In this document: piece after piece, positions 12,801 through 25,252 of the stretch
Layout: every line of letters begins with the position of its first letter
Numbering within the stretch: position 1 is the stretch's first letter
Assembly: GCA_030522415.1 (NCBI GenBank)
Contig: CM060105.1
Location: 13,896,206-13,960,205, forward strand
Direction of reading: 5' to 3'
Length of the DNA: 64,000 nt
From: Channallabes apus
Taxonomy: Eukaryota > Chordata > Actinopteri > Siluriformes > Clariidae
The notes under the pieces: generated by a model
Seen by the model: the letters and a program-made list of their open reading frames with translations, nothing else
Database searches by the model: none
Told to the model about the DNA's origin: nothing
Made by a program: the position numbers and the translations under genes

Positions 12801-15800
12801 CAAGTTTAAAAACATAAATAAACTGGAAATGTCGTTCAGTAAAAACACTGTCTTGCTCCAATCTCGCATAAAACAAATTCTAACAGTTTTAACAGCATCA
12901 TTTTCGATATTTATATGAAACCTTAATTATTTAAGTAGAACAATTGCTTATCTCACATCAAAATTAATAAATAAGTACATAAATAAATAAGCTCTTACGT
13001 TTATTTTAGAAGTTTAGCCTTGAAGATAATTATCTTCACCTGAAGTGCATTTGCTAATAGGAGAAAAATTTTAATAAGCACAGACCCAGGGGTGGAGAAA
13101 TTAGCAAAATGGCTGAAATCAAAAATCAAAGAAAAAATCCTTTATTTGTGTCATCTTTAAAGCACATTAAATATTTTCTATTAAGTACATTTGTACTGTT
13201 CCCTCAAAATGTCCATATACAACATAGTCCCTTTGTTTTTCATTCTAACATTTATTATGTCATTTTTATTTTATTTCTTTATTAATTTTTATTTCTATAT
13301 TGAATTGTGTAAGGCGGCACGGTGGTGTAGTGGTTAGCACTGTCGCCTTGCACCTCCAGGGTCTGGGTTCGATTCCCCGGCCAGGTTCGATTCCCGTCTC
13401 TGTGTGCATGGAGTTTGCATGTTCTCCCCGTGCTTGGTGGGTTTCCTCCGGGTACTCCGGTTTCCTCCCACAGTCCAAAGATATGCAGGTTAGGCTAATT
13501 GGCGTTCCTAAATTGCCCGTAGTGTGTGATTGGGTATGTGAGTGTGTGTATGTGTGTGCCCTGCGATGGATTGGCACCCTGTCCAGGGTGTACCCCACCT
13601 AGTGCCCGAAGTCTCCTGGGATAGGCTTCAGGTCCCCCGCGACCCTGAACACAGGATTAAGCGGTACAGAAAATGAATGAATGAATGAATAAATGAATGA
13701 ATGAAATGTGTAATGAGTAGAAAATAGAAATACATAAAAATATACGTACAAATAAAATGAAAAATGACTTTGAAGAGAAGTAAATTTTAGGTGCAATTTG
13801 CCGGTTGTCCAGCAGGGGCCCTCAAAATTCTGTCTCCTTACAATGCACTTACTGTAAGACTTTACGATTAACTCCAGACCGCTCGTAGATCTACAAAGAT
13901 TTTCAAGTGCTACTTAAGTTACGATGGTTTTGGGAAACAGACCATAATATTAAGATCATTCGTACGATCATTTTTACGAACTACTTAGGCTTACAATGCT
14001 TTTGGGAAACGCAGACCACGATGGTATCAAAAATGTGTTGTTTTTACATCTCTATATTTATTAACAGCATTATTTTATCTTTTTTTTATTTTTATTTTTT
14101 TGCTGTTTATCATTCAACAAGGCAGACAAAAAATACAAAACCAAAATGATTTCTGTAGTTTGAGCTGAATTACAATAACCTTTTGTGGAGCAATTAAAGA
14201 AACATTAGATCAACTATTACTATGTAATTATAACTATGTACTACATTGTGTATTATAACATACCTGAAATACAGGACTTATCGAAGATGTTTTAGAGGCA
14301 TTACAGAACATGTGAAACTATAAATATCGTTATCATTTTTGATGATGTGTAAATAAAGACGTACCTTTGGCAAGCTTGTCTGGATACAGTATTCCCTTTT
14401 TATCTCCACAGGTAACTGGAAGTGTTCCACTCTTTAACAGTGGCGCTAAGAGGAAGAATGTCACATCAGCACTTGGTTCTTCCTTAAACTCCATTTCCCA
14501 GAATGCCCCACCACAGCACCATACATAACCAATTTTAATAGTTAATTTGTTCATTCAATCTTGATTGTGCTTCCCATTCAGGTACAGTAGGCAAAAGCAA
14601 AATATAAACAATGTCAGCTATGCATTTAATTTACAATGCAATATGAACTTACAATATAATAATATATTTTTTTAAAAACACATGAATACATATTGCAATC
14701 TTAATTCGGCGACTATCCTTTAGGCAGGTGAACATTTAATCATTCCTTTTATTAAACTGGCTGTAAGTTATTTTCAATACAATGATGTTAAGAAACTTTA
14801 AAGCATAAATTAACATCACATTTCCACTAACTCACAGATTTCTGGCTTCATGGCTGGTTTCTTCTGACTGGACACAGAGGAAGGTCCAGCTTCCTCATCA
14901 TCTGTCTCTTCAGAACTTCTCTTTCTCTTTGTTGCAGTCTTGTGCTCTTCCCGTTTCTTTTCTTCTCCCTCAGCTTCCTTTTCCCTATTTTTTTTGTCAG
15001 CATTTAGGAGATTTTCATGAATCCTAAAAGAACCTAAAACAAAACTCCTTTAAGATAGTATTCAGATTGAAAGAACTACAAGAGAGATAAGAATTGTTAT
15101 AAAATTTTCCAACATTTAATGAGATATTATTAAGGTGATGATACTAGCGCTGGAAAGATTGAGTGACTGACCATCGAGGAGGCTTTTCTGGAGCAAGCGG
15201 AGAACAGGATATTTCAGCAGGATGTGATCTTGAAGCACACAACCCCAAAACAGTTTCATACACTGCTCTCGATTATTCTCCACCCAGTCCAAAATATCAT
15301 AGACACCTTTTTGCTTTCTCTCTTTATTTTTCATCTTTATTACCTTCTACAGTAAGACAGAGAGAGAGAGAGAAAGTACAACAGGTGAAAGCACAATGTG
15401 TGATATTTTTATATACAGTATGTATGTATATTTATGTACAGCACATTACCTGTGCAAATATTAACATAAAACATGAACATGAAATGTTAAAGTACCATCA
15501 GAACAAAGAACCATCGGAACTATGTGCAAGTGTTTATCTACAGGTTTATACAGAATGTCATGAAGTCTCCAAACACAGGGAGCTAAAAATCTCACAATGT
15601 TGTTTGTACTTAGTTTATGTTTAATATTATATACATAAAAGAACACATTTGAAGTGCAATTACGCACTTAACACCAGATGTGTAAATATTAGTGAAACAT
15701 CAGTGGGAGAGATGGAATCGTGTGTGTGCATTTACAAAGAAAAGTTTTTTTTTCCCGATTTTCTCCCAAATTTAGTCGTATCCAATTCCTCCCCGTCACT

Positions 15801-16873
15801 AGGGGGCTCCCACATTAAGCTATTGCTACCACTCAGTCGAGAGGGCCGCAGACTGTCGCGTGTTTCCTCCGACCCACGTGACGTTACCGGCCGCTTCTTT
15901 TCGAACTGCTCGCTCACGCACTGTTGGAGGCGGCGTAACACACTCGGAGGACAGCGCTATCCGCTCCTTCCGCTTGCGTGAGCTCACAGACGCCCCTGAT
16001 TGGCTGTAGAGCCGGGATTAATGTGGGAGCACTAAATACCTCTCATCCCTCCCCTCTGAAAGAGCTCGGCCAATCAGCTCTCTCTAGACCTCCGGCTGTG
16101 AGAGGTTACAGCATCACCCGGGAACCGAACCAGCGATCTCCGGATGATAGGGGTGAGCACTTTACCACTGCGCCACTTGGAGGCCACACAAAGGAATGTT
16201 TTGTAAAAAAAAAAAAAAAAGGAACAAAAGAAAAAGTGCTAATTTCTTCTGTGTATGGAGACTTTTAGGCTACCCTGTAACTCTGTAACGTTTATGTCAT
16301 TGTTCATTGCTTTACATTAAAACTAAAGGTGTCTTTTGTTTGCAGGTTTCCCGCTGGCACTAAAAAATGTCCTTTCTTTGCATAAAATTTGTTTTATCAT
16401 AGTAGAGGTTTTGCTATAGCTATAGAGACTTACATTAAACTATTTACCTCAAAGCACAGGCACCGAAACGTTCTTTCATGAATGTCAACAACCAAAATAA
16501 AATATATAAAGTAAAAAGTATGTGAGAGGGATTAAGCCCAGTCAATTATTTTAATTTTGCGAAAGCAGGCACAATGCTTCCAGTTTCACTTTGTACAATT
16601 AGCCCGTGTCACCTGATCCCAGTAACATCCAGTAATAAACACTAACCAACCAGCAATACCAACACCCTGGACAGAGCAAACACATACAGGTGTCTATGTA
16701 TTAATGTGGGAATGTTTGTTGTCTCTCACCTTGTAGAGTTCCTCAGGTACCAGGTCGTGGTCCCGGAGCTGCCTTAGGAAGGTCTGTGGTTCCTCCATAC
16801 AAGACATCTCTGTCTTCTTACAGTGAAAAAACTGCATCAACTCATCTTCAGTTAGAAAATCTAAAAGATCCAT
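6767..16873 (-). CDS. Gene A: SP100/SP110/SP140-family protein, HSR-SAND-SAND-PHD-bromodomain (3' end outside window)
   Basis: Fourteen exons were rebuilt: 16730-16873, 15172-15346, 14836-15033, 14365-14445, 11827-11966, 9853-9900, 9679-9721, 9422-9529, 9106-9245, 8791-8853, 7979-8097, 7273-7378, 7093-7167, 6767-6910. All use GT-AG sites and compatible phases, giving 528 codons without a stop. Residues 1-106 form an HSR/Sp100 oligomerisation domain. A Lys/Glu-rich linker follows (107-172), then SAND1 (about 176-246, motif SKNWKLTI), SAND2 (about 292-359, core GHWKKDIL), a Cys-rich knuckle (360-380), a C4HC3 PHD finger (385-428) and a bromodomain (from about 455, Asn kept in KTFNK). The last 26-residue exon is missing because a Gmr1-type LTR element separates it, so it would lie left of position 1. 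The ATG sits one base after a splice acceptor, so a 5' UTR exon is expected upstream. The family localises to nuclear bodies and reads chromatin. AIRE is excluded by the bromodomain. Confidence 0.86.
7224..7270. repeat. (GT)n microsatellite at the PHD-exon donor of gene A
   Basis: About 23 GT units end 2 bp from the donor of the second PHD exon (7273-7378). On the coding strand this reads as a (CA)n tract at the very start of the intron. Matching tracts occur in genes B, C and D. Confidence 0.9.
9811..9846. repeat. (AAT)n microsatellite
   Basis: Twelve AAT units lie directly beside the donor of the 48-nt exon 9853-9900 of gene A. Confidence 0.9.
9972..10101 (+). mobile_element. tRNA-derived SINE, 3'-truncated
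   Basis: The A box lies in GTGTAGTGGTTAGCACTGTC and the B box in GGGTTCGATTCCC. The unit stops after AAATTGCCCGTAG and runs straight into LINE sequence. It belongs to the same family as the full copy at 13311-13706. It is not a tRNA gene. Confidence 0.75.
10102..10389 (-). mobile_element. LINE endonuclease-domain fragment
   Basis: The minus strand encodes a piece of an APE-type endonuclease with the motifs [13 protein letters not shown] and [20 protein letters not shown]. It belongs to an L2-like family distinct from the copy at 18445. It abuts a plus-strand LINE 3' end at 10390, making an inverted mosaic. Confidence 0.7.
10390..11150 (+). mobile_element. 5'-truncated L2-like LINE 3' end
   Basis: This fragment has the RT C-terminus ([16 protein letters not shown]) and 3' UTR of the LINE at 18445-26723, ending in a (GAATTT)n-type tail. 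Internal deletions around 10620 and 10675 break the frame. Confidence 0.8.
11151..11325 (+). mobile_element. LINE RT fragment of another family
   Basis: A short frame reads [18 protein letters not shown] and [15 protein letters not shown], typical of the post-catalytic part of CR1/L2-like reverse transcriptases. It directly follows the tail of the preceding fragment. Confidence 0.6.
11520..11745 (-). mobile_element. Diverged tRNA-derived SINE
   Basis: Read on the minus strand, it has the order tRNA-like head, TGTGTGTATGGAGTTTGCAT region, and the tail near GCGATGGATTGGCAACC. It is an old copy of the family at 13311-13706. Confidence 0.6.
12165..12290 (+). repeat. Possible old tRNA-SINE fragment
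   Basis: The sequence TGAGAAAGACCCTTAACCTT and its flanks resemble the SINE family seen at 45148-45342. Divergence is high. Confidence 0.35.
12476..14018. mobile_element. Possible non-autonomous DNA transposon with a SINE inside
   Basis: The left end reads GGCCCGGTTTCCCGATAACG and the inverted right end reads GGTCTGCGTTTCCCAAAAGC, giving imperfect terminal inverted repeats with a shared GTTTCCC core. A second GTTTGGGAAAC-like end lies near 13930. There is no coding capacity. A full SINE (13311-13706) sits inside. Harbinger-like origin is only a guess, and the target duplication is not clear. Confidence 0.4.
13311..13706 (+). mobile_element. Full-length tRNA-derived SINE
   Basis: It has an A box (GTGTAGTGGTTAGCACTGTC), a B box (GGGTTCGATTCCC), a central region with TTTGCATGTTCTCCCCGTGC, a (GT)-rich stretch, a conserved tail with GCGATGGATTGGCACCCTGT, and a (TGAA)n end. 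Further copies lie at 57342-57674 and 58181-58548, and 3' fragments at 50897 and 53812. Confidence 0.85.
15748..16192 (-). mobile_element. Second tRNA-derived SINE family, full length
   Basis: On the minus strand it begins with a tRNA-like head: A box in TGGCGCAGTGGTAAAGTGCT, B box in GGTTCGGTTCCCGG. It ends in an A-rich tail after TTGGGAGAAAATCGGGAAA. The body is GC-rich compared with its surroundings. It lies in intron 1 of gene A. A 3' fragment of the same family is at 60160-60236. Confidence 0.8.
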
Positions 16874-17072
16874 TCTGCTGCTGTTTATCTGTCGATTCTG
16901 TACAACATTAAAGCAACAGTATATACTGTAGTAGGCCTACAGATGTTTACATTATAATGCACCAGGTAAACAAAACATCTCAACAACAACAGAATTCCCT
17001 GCTGATTCCCTGCTGATCCCGTACCTGATCCTGAACAGGACGGTTGGTTATGTCTGAGGAGTATTTACTGTG

Positions 17073-17075
<3 letters not shown>

Positions 17076-17107
<32 letters not shown>
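17076..17107. repeat. (GA)n microsatellite upstream of gene A
   Basis: About 16 GA units lie 203-234 bp upstream of the gene A start codon. A (GA)n tract sits at the same distance upstream of gene B (41112-41149). Confidence 0.85.
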
Positions 17108-17110
<3 letters not shown>

Positions 17111-17160
17111 ATGGTGCGTCACCGGAATGGAACCTGTCTGGGCAAACGTGTGTAATTTAT

Positions 17161-17171
17161 GCAGCCACACC
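17161..17171 (-). promoter_or_regulatory. CACCC-type box upstream of gene A
   Basis: The coding strand reads GGTGTGGCTGC followed by an AT-rich stretch, about 290 bp before the start codon. A similar box occurs at nearly the same distance in genes B and C. GGTGTGG is the type of site bound by Kruppel-like factors. The function is inferred. Confidence 0.4.
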
Positions 17172-17523
17172 TACAGTAGTAACTAATGCATAAAGGCCCA
17201 GTAAGTAAAAGATTAATGTACATAGTATAAACAGGAATAGCTGCCTCATTGGGCATTTATGGAACTGAGGTAAAAGATAAATCAACAATATAGTAACATA
17301 CAGTGGTGTGAAAAACTATTTGCCCCCTTCCTGATTTCTTATTCTTTTGCATGTTTGTCACACTTAAATGTTTCTGATCATCAAACACATTTAACTATTA
17401 GTCAAAGATAACACAAGTAAACACAAAATGCAGTTTTTAAATGCGGGGTTTTATTATTTAGGGAGAACAAAAAATCCAAACCTACATGGCCCTGTGTGAA
17501 AAAGTAATTGCCCCCTGAACCTA

Positions 17524-18069
<546 letters not shown>

Positions 18070-18440
18070 TTAAACTTTTGTCTCGTCGGTCCACAAGGTA
18101 TTTTCCCAAAAGTCTTGGCAATCATTGAGATGTTTTTTAGCAAAATTGAGACTAGCGTTAATGTTCTTTTTGCTTAAAAGTGGTTTGCGCCTTGGAAGTC
18201 TGCCATGCAGGCCGTTTTTGCCCAGTCTCTTTCTTATGGTGGAGTCGTGAACACTGACCTTAATTGAGGCAAGTGAGGCCTGCAGTTCTTTAGATGTTGT
18301 CCTGGGGTCTTTTGTGGCCTCTCGGATGAGTCGTCTCTGCGCTCTTGGGGTAATTTTGGTCAGCCGGCCACTCCTGGGAAGGTTCACCACTGTTCCATGT
18401 TTTTGCCATTTGTGGATAATGGCTCTCACTGTGGTTCGCT

Positions 18441-18471
<31 letters not shown>

Positions 18472-18745
18472 CCAAGATGGCGCCGGTGAGGTCGGCTGCC
18501 GTCACAACTGCTCCGACCACCTTTTCTTTGTTTTTGTTTTTTAAGTTAGTTTTCAGTGTTTTAAAATCGGCAAAATCACCACCATTGAGTTCATTAGGTA
18601 TGATAGAGACACTCTTGTTTCTATTGGTATACAATGTACTCACAATTCGACGGTTTTAACTCCGGATCCGAGCTGGCCGAGTGAGATCCTGAGGGAGAAC
18701 AATGGACGCGACGCGAAGCGACGGACCCGAGGGAAACGAGCTGGC

Positions 18746-19492
18746 GTGAGGAACCAGCTCCGAGCCCGTGCACACCGCACACCTCTGCCTAGCATCCTGC
18801 TCGCCAACGTCCAGTCACTGGAGAACAAACTGGATGACCTCAGGGCCAGGATAAAGTTCCAGAGAGACATTCGGGACTGCAATCTCCTCTGCTTCACCGA
18901 GACATGGCTGAACCCAGCGGTGCCAGACCACGCCATACAGCCGGCCGAGTTCTTCTCGGTTCACCGCATGGACAGGACGCGGGACTCGGGGAAGTCAAGG
19001 GGAGGCGGCGTGTGCTTAATGGTGAACAACAGCTGGTGCAACAGCGCAAGCGTTGTTCCTCTTACACGCTCCTGCACACCAAACCTGGAACTACTGTCCA
19101 TCATGTGTCGTCCATTTTATCTTCCACGGGAGTTCACATCGGTCATAATCAGCGCCGTTTACATACCTCCACAAGCGGACACTGAAACTGCCTTATGCGA
19201 GCTGCATGAGGCGCTCACACAGCACCAGACACAACACCGGGACGCTGCGCTCATTGTGGCGGGGGATTTTAATAGTGCCAACCTCAAACGCGCAGCGCCG
19301 AACTTTTATCAGCACATCACCTGCCCCACCAGGGGCGAAAGGACACTGGACCACTGTTATACCACGGTCAAAGACGGTTACAAGGCACAATCTCGTCCAG
19401 CGTTTGGTAAATCCGACCACGCCGCCATTTTTCTCATGCCAAAATATAAACAAAGGCTGAAACAGGAATATATAACGTCCGGAAGGCGGTGA
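18746..19492 (+). pseudogene. LINE APE-type endonuclease domain
   Basis: The open frame has the usual landmarks: LLANVQSLENK, CFTETWLNP, SRGGGVCLMVN, SAVYIPPQ, VAGDFNS, TLDHCYT and KSDHAAIF. It ends at a stop where the RT frame begins in another register. The linker between endonuclease and RT looks short for this type of element, so an internal deletion with frameshift is likely (inference). Confidence 0.8.
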
Positions 19493-21186
19493 AAGAGGCG
19501 AAGCAGCGCTACGGGAGAAAACTAGAGTCACTGCTTCAACAGAGTGACTCTAGGAGCCTATGGCAGGGACTGAGAACAATAACGGACTACAAAGCACCAA
19601 CATCCGGTATGACGAACGCGGACGCGACTCTGGCAGACGAGCTGAACACATTTTACGCTCGCTTCGAGGCTGCAGCTAAAGACGCTAGCAATGCTAATGC
19701 TAACGGCGCTAATGCTAACGGCGCTAATGCTAGCGGCGCTAACGGCTGCAGACAGGAAGACACAGTCAGCACCGGGAACGCGCTCATCATCTCCGAGCAC
19801 GACGTGAGGAGAGCCTTCAAGAGAGTGAACACCAGGAAAGCAGCAGGACCAGACGGCATCTCAGGTCGTATTCTTAGAGCCTGCGCAGACCAGCTAGCAC
19901 CTGTGTTCACTGAGATATTCAACATCTCTTTATCTCAGTCGGTGATCCCCACATGCTTCAAAGAGTCCATTATTGTTCCTGTTCCAAAGAAACCACATCC
20001 TGCTTATCTCAATGACTATCGCCCTGTGGCCCTCACCTCAGTAGTGATGAAGTGCTTTGAACGCCTTATCAGAGACTTCATCATTTCTTCACTACCCGAC
20101 ACACTGGACCCACTACAGTTTGCATACCGTCAAAACCGCTCCACAGACGATGCAATCTCTCATCTCCTCCACACATCACTCACTCACCTGGACACTAGGA
20201 AAGGGAATTATGTTAAAATGCTCTTCATCGACTACAGCTCTGCTTTTAACACAATAATTCCTTCCACACTCACCACCAAGCTGGAGCACCTGGGACTGAG
20301 CTCATCTATATGTCAGTGGATCTCCAATTTTCTGACTGGCAGACCACAGGCAGGAAGGATGGGCGGACATGTCTCAGCTACACTCACTCTCAGCACTGGA
20401 GCCCCCCAGGGTTGTGTTCTGAGCCCCCTGCTGTACTCTTTGTACACCCACGACTGCGTGGCCACTACCAACTCCACCTCCATCATCAAGTTTGCTGACG
20501 ACACCGTCGTGGTCGGACTGATCACCAACAATGATGAGTCGGACTACCTAGAGGAGATTGGAAATCTGGAGAACTGGTGCCAGAGGAACAATCTCCTCCT
20601 GAACGTCAGTAAGACAAAGGAGCTGATAGTGGACTTTAGTACAAAGCAGGAGAGGAACTACCAGACCCCCGTCATCAACAGGAGCCCAGTGCAGAGAGTG
20701 GACAGCTTCAGATACCTCGGTGTTCACATCACGCAGGACCTATCATGGTCCTGTCACATCAACACCGTGGTGAAAAAAGCCCGGCAGCGTCTCTACCACC
20801 TCAGACGCTTGAGAGACTTTAGACTGCCCTCCAAGGTGCTCAGGAACTTCTACTCCTGCACCATAGAGAGCATCCTGACGGGAAACATCACGACCTGGTT
20901 CGGGAACAGCACCATGCAGGACAGACGAGCTCTACAGAGGGTGGTGCGATCAGCCGAGGGAATCATCCGCACTGAGCTCCCTGACCTGCACTCCATCTAC
21001 AGCAAGCGGTGCTGGACTAAGGCCAGGAAGATCATGAAGGACCTCAGTCACCCCAGTAATGGACTGTTCTCTTTGTTGCGGTCTGGGAAGAGATTCCGCT
21101 CCCTAAAGGCCAACACAGAGAGACTGAGGAGGAGCTTCTTCCCGCAGGCGATAAGGTCTCTCAATCACACCTCCACACAGGACTAA
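19489..21186 (+). pseudogene. LINE reverse transcriptase
   Basis: The 565-codon frame has [46 protein letters not shown] and the catalytic FADDTVVVG box. It ends with the C-terminal [10 protein letters not shown] motif typical of CR1/L2-like elements. It lacks its own endonuclease in frame. Fragments of the same family are at 10390-11150 and 32983-34430. Confidence 0.88.
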
Positions 21187-22198
21187 TAATTCAGTTTTAT
21201 TTGTATAGCGCTTTTAACAATTGACATTGTCTCAAAACAGCTTTACACAATCAAAAGAATTATTTAAGTTTGTATGGAATGTGAATATGTATGAATCAAA
21301 ATGTTCAGATATTCCCTGGCGAGCAAGCCCGAGGGCGACAGTGGCAAGGAAAAACTCCCTGAGACGGTAATAGGAAGAAACCTTGAGAGGAACCAGACTC
21401 GACAGGGAACCCATCCTCATCTGGGTGAAACAGATAGCAGGAAATGATCTGCATTTATACAGTGTTAAGTGTTAGGTTCAGCTATAATAGTTGATGTTAA
21501 TTGATGTTATAATACTTGATGTAAAATGGAGTCCAGTAGTTATTCGAGACTCAGATAGACTTGTAGAAAGTTCCAGTCCTGAACTATCGAATTGTCAAGT
21601 CCTCAGAGAAACAGCTGACAACACCAGTCGAGGCCAGAACCATCTTCTAAGTATAGAGAATCATCCCCAGACACCAGACGCATCCTAAAGAGACACACGG
21701 GGCATCCATGCGATGAGACCTCCAACCAGAAACCGGGCACCAGGATGGATCAGACAGGTCCGGAGGGCAGAGGGAGTCTGGATCACTGGCAGCTCAGGAA
21801 CCACATGTGTAGCTCGACAGAGAGAGAGAGAGAAAGAGTGAAAGGGGGAGACAGGGGGAGAGAGGAAAGAGAAAGAGGGGGAGGAAGAGAAGAGGAGGAG
21901 AGATTGCAATTAGGTATGGTCACAGTCACAATGTCTAATGTGAATGTATATTTACTGTAGAGTGCAAGCAGGGACTCCGGCAGGACTAACTATGACAGCA
22001 TAACTAAAAGGGAGAGCCAGAAGGAAACACAAACATGAGGGCTCCCTGAGATGTAAAGCAAACAATCACCTCACCGTCAACAAACCTGAGTGATCAAATG
22101 AGACTGAGGAAGACAGCATCTAAAACATACCAGTTCACCATAATACTCTACGTCCATGAGTCCCCCAGATCTGCTCCTTTACCTTATGGCAAATCTAT

Positions 22199-25156
22199 TT
22201 ATAAAAATGCTTGGCTAAATAAATAGGTTTTTAGCCTAGACTTAAACACTGAGACTGTGTCTGAGTCCCGAACACTATTTGGAAGACTATTCCATAATTT
22301 TGGGGCTTTGTAAGAAAAAGCTCTGCCCCCAGCTGTAGTTTTCATAATACGCGGTACTGATAAGCAGCCTGCATCCTTTGACCGAAGTAGGCGTGGCGGA
22401 TCGTAAGACACTAGCAGTTCGCTCAGATACTGCGGCGCGAGACCATTTAATGCCTTATATGTCAAGAGTAGTATTTTAAAATCAATGCGAAATTTCACAG
22501 GGAGCCAATGCAGTGAAGATAGGATAGGGGTGATGTGCTCATATCTTCTGGTTCTAGTGAGGACTCTCGCTGCTGCATTTTGGACTAGCTGAAGCTTGTT
22601 TATGCACCTAACTGAACAACCAGACTGTAAGGCATTACAATAGTCCAACCTAGAAGTGATAAAAGCATGAACTAGTTTTTCTGCATCATTTAGCGACAAT
22701 ATATTTCTTATTTTGGCGATATTTCTAAGGTGAAAGAATGATATCCTGGTGATATTATCTACATGAGCTTCAAATGAAAGGCTGGAATCTATAATCACGC
22801 CGAGGTCTTTTACTGTTGCACTTGACGGAACAGAAAGGCCATCTAAAGTTACGGTGTGATCTAAGATTTTACTTCTAGCTGTATGCGGTCCTATGACTAG
22901 AACTTCTGTCTTATCCGGATTAAGCAGAAGGAAGTTAATTAGCATCCAATTTCTTATGTCCTGAACACATTGCTCAACTTTAGTAAGATGGTTTTTCTCA
23001 TCAGGTTTTGTTGAGACATATAACTGTGTGTCGTCAGCATAACAATGAAAACTAATAACATGCTTACGGATTATGTTGCCCAGAGGAAGCATGTAAAGGG
23101 AAAAAAGCAGTGGGCCTAAAACTGAACCCTGCGGAACGCCAAACTCCACTAGAGAACATGCAGAATAATCACCATTTAAGTCTACATACTGATAACGATC
23201 GGTCAAATAGGATCTGAGCCAGGAGAGGGTTGTACCCTTAATTCCTACTAAATTTTCTAATCTGTGAAGAAGAATAGCATGATCAATAGTGTCAAAAGCT
23301 GCACTGAGGTCGAGTAATACAAGCATAGTTACACAACCCTGATCAGAGGCCAATAGGAGGTCATTTACTACTTTAACGAGTGCTGTTTCTGTGCTGTGAT
23401 GAGGCCTAAATCCTGACTGATACAGTTCATGTATGCCATTTCTATGTAGATATGAGCATAGCTGCTCCGCTACTATCTTTTCCAGAATCTTAGAGATAAA
23501 GGGGAGGTTTGATATTGGCCTGTAATTGGACAGCTGACAGGGGTCGAGGTCAGGTTTCTTAATTATTGGTTTAATAACTGCTACTTTAAAAGATTTTGGA
23601 ACATAACCAATGCTGAGTGAGGAATTAATTATTCTCAACATCGGTTCTGTTATTACTGGTGCTATCTGTTTAAGAAAATGTGTCGGTATAGGATCTAATA
23701 TACAGGTTGATGAATTTGCAGAAGAGATGAGTGAAATTAGTTCATTCTCTTCAAGAGGAGTAAAGTATTCTAGGTTTGAATCTGACATGGCTAGGTTAAC
23801 ATCAGTATCAATTACATTGTTTGGTTTCAAAGCCTCAATTTTATGCCTGATATTTACAATTTTATTATTAAAAAAGTTCATGAAGTCCTCACTATTGCAT
23901 GATGTTGTTGTGGAGATTTCTGTAGTGGTCTTATTTCTGGTTAATTTGGCTACGGTATTAAATAAAAATCTAGGATTATTTTTATTTTCGTCTATAAGAG
24001 TGGAGAGATACGTTGATCTAGCTTTCCTATAGTTCAGGATGCTCTCTTTCCATGCTATTTGAAATACCAACAATTTAGTTTGACGCCATTTACGCTCTAA
24101 TTTCCGAGCAGTCTGTTTTAAAGTGCGCGTGTGATCGTTATACCAGGGAGCGAGTTTCTTATCTCTAATAATTTTTCTTTTAGCTGGAGCTACATTATCT
24201 AAGGTACAACGAAGTGTCGACTCTAAATATTCAGTCGCCTGATCAAGTTCTGTGGGGTCAGATGGTGACCTTATCGAAGTTGATAACTCTGGGAGATTAC
24301 TGATAAAACTCTGTGTGGTAGTTGATGTGAATGTACGTTTAATACGGTAGCGCGGTACTGTGCGTACATTATCACTGTGAGACACTTGAATGGAGACAAG
24401 ATAGTGATCTGAGATAATTTCAGACAGTGGAATTGTGAATACATTTCTTATAGTTAATCCGAAGAATATTACTAAATCTAAAGTGTGACCTGCTTTATGA
24501 GTGGGTCCTACTACACACTGATTTACACCTACGGAGTCCAGTATGGATATAAATGCTGTTCTCAGAGGGTCTTCTGGATTCTCAAAATGAATGTTAAAAT
24601 CTCCAGCAATTAACACTTTGTCTACAGAAATGACCAGGTCTGAGATGAAATCTGCAAATTCACTAAGAAATTCAGAATACAGCCCTGGAGGTCTGTAAAT
24701 TATAATTAGTGGAATCGACTGAGCTGATTTAATATACTTAAATACACTTATGTTACTATAGAGAATTTCAAATGAGTTAAATTTGTGTCTGTGTTTTTGT
24801 ACGATAGACAGATTATCATTATGAATAACTGCGACGCCTCCTCCTCTACCAGTTAACCGAGGCTGGTGTATGTAGCTGTATCCAGGAGGACTAGCTTCAT
24901 TTAGAGCTACATACTCGTCCTGTTTAACCCATGTTTCAGTTAAACAGAGTATATCAAACGCCTGATCTGTGATAATTTCATTAACAATAACTGCTTTTGA
25001 TGTGAGAGATCTAATATTTAACAATCCTAGCTTCAGATCAGAGGTGCCGGCTGCGCATTCAGTATGATCGGAGTTTGTGGACTTTATGTTAATTAGATTA
25101 TTGAAACAGACTTTCTGGGTCTTTCTACATTTTTGCTTAGATCGGGGAACAGACAC
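22199..25156 (-). CDS. LINE ORF2: endonuclease and reverse transcriptase (985 aa, open)
   Basis: The N-terminal APE endonuclease shows [45 protein letters not shown] and EIISDHYLV. The RT has [55 protein letters not shown] and the catalytic CYADDTQLY box. The C-terminal [12 protein letters not shown] and PKLWNSLP motifs follow. No frameshift or stop is seen, and the length fits a complete ORF2. The start at 25156 is the first Met in frame after ORF1 ends. The product would nick the target and copy the LINE RNA at the nick. It is probably a young copy. Confidence 0.9.
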   Translation of the reverse strand: MSVPRSKQKCRKTQKVCFNNLINIKSTNSDHTECAAGTSDLKLGLLNIRSLTSKAVIVNEIITDQAFDILCLTETWVKQDEYVALNEASPPGYSYIHQPRLTGRGGGVAVIHNDNLSIVQKHRHKFNSFEILYSNISVFKYIKSAQSIPLIIIYRPPGLYSEFLSEFADFISDLVISVDKVLIAGDFNIHFENPEDPLRTAFISILDSVGVNQCVVGPTHKAGHTLDLVIFFGLTIRNVFTIPLSEIISDHYLVSIQVSHSDNVRTVPRYRIKRTFTSTTTQSFISNLPELSTSIRSPSDPTELDQATEYLESTLRCTLDNVAPAKRKIIRDKKLAPWYNDHTRTLKQTARKLERKWRQTKLLVFQIAWKESILNYRKARSTYLSTLIDENKNNPRFLFNTVAKLTRNKTTTEISTTTSCNSEDFMNFFNNKIVNIRHKIEALKPNNVIDTDVNLAMSDSNLEYFTPLEENELISLISSANSSTCILDPIPTHFLKQIAPVITEPMLRIINSSLSIGYVPKSFKVAVIKPIIKKPDLDPCQLSNYRPISNLPFISKILEKIVAEQLCSYLHRNGIHELYQSGFRPHHSTETALVKVVNDLLLASDQGCVTMLVLLDLSAAFDTIDHAILLHRLENLVGIKGTTLSWLRSYLTDRYQYVDLNGDYSACSLVEFGVPQGSVLGPLLFSLYMLPLGNIIRKHVISFHCYADDTQLYVSTKPDEKNHLTKVEQCVQDIRNWMLINFLLLNPDKTEVLVIGPHTARSKILDHTVTLDGLSVPSSATVKDLGVIIDSSLSFEAHVDNITRISFFHLRNIAKIRNILSLNDAEKLVHAFITSRLDYCNALQSGCSVRCINKLQLVQNAAARVLTRTRRYEHITPILSSLHWLPVKFRIDFKILLLTYKALNGLAPQYLSELLVSYDPPRLLRSKDAGCLSVPRIMKTTAGGRAFSYKAPKLWNSLPNSVRDSDTVSVFKSRLKTYLFSQAFL

Positions 25157-25252
25157 AGTCTCAATAAGGTGAACCCTGAGTGACGACTCTATGCAGCTAG
25201 CAGACGGTTGGTTTAACCTGTCTGTCTGCTCCCTGGCCTGGGCTCTGGATTG

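Noticed and set aside
15649..16268. Open frames over 15649-16268
   Set aside because: They fall on the GC-rich SINE at 15748-16192 and have no splice or domain support.
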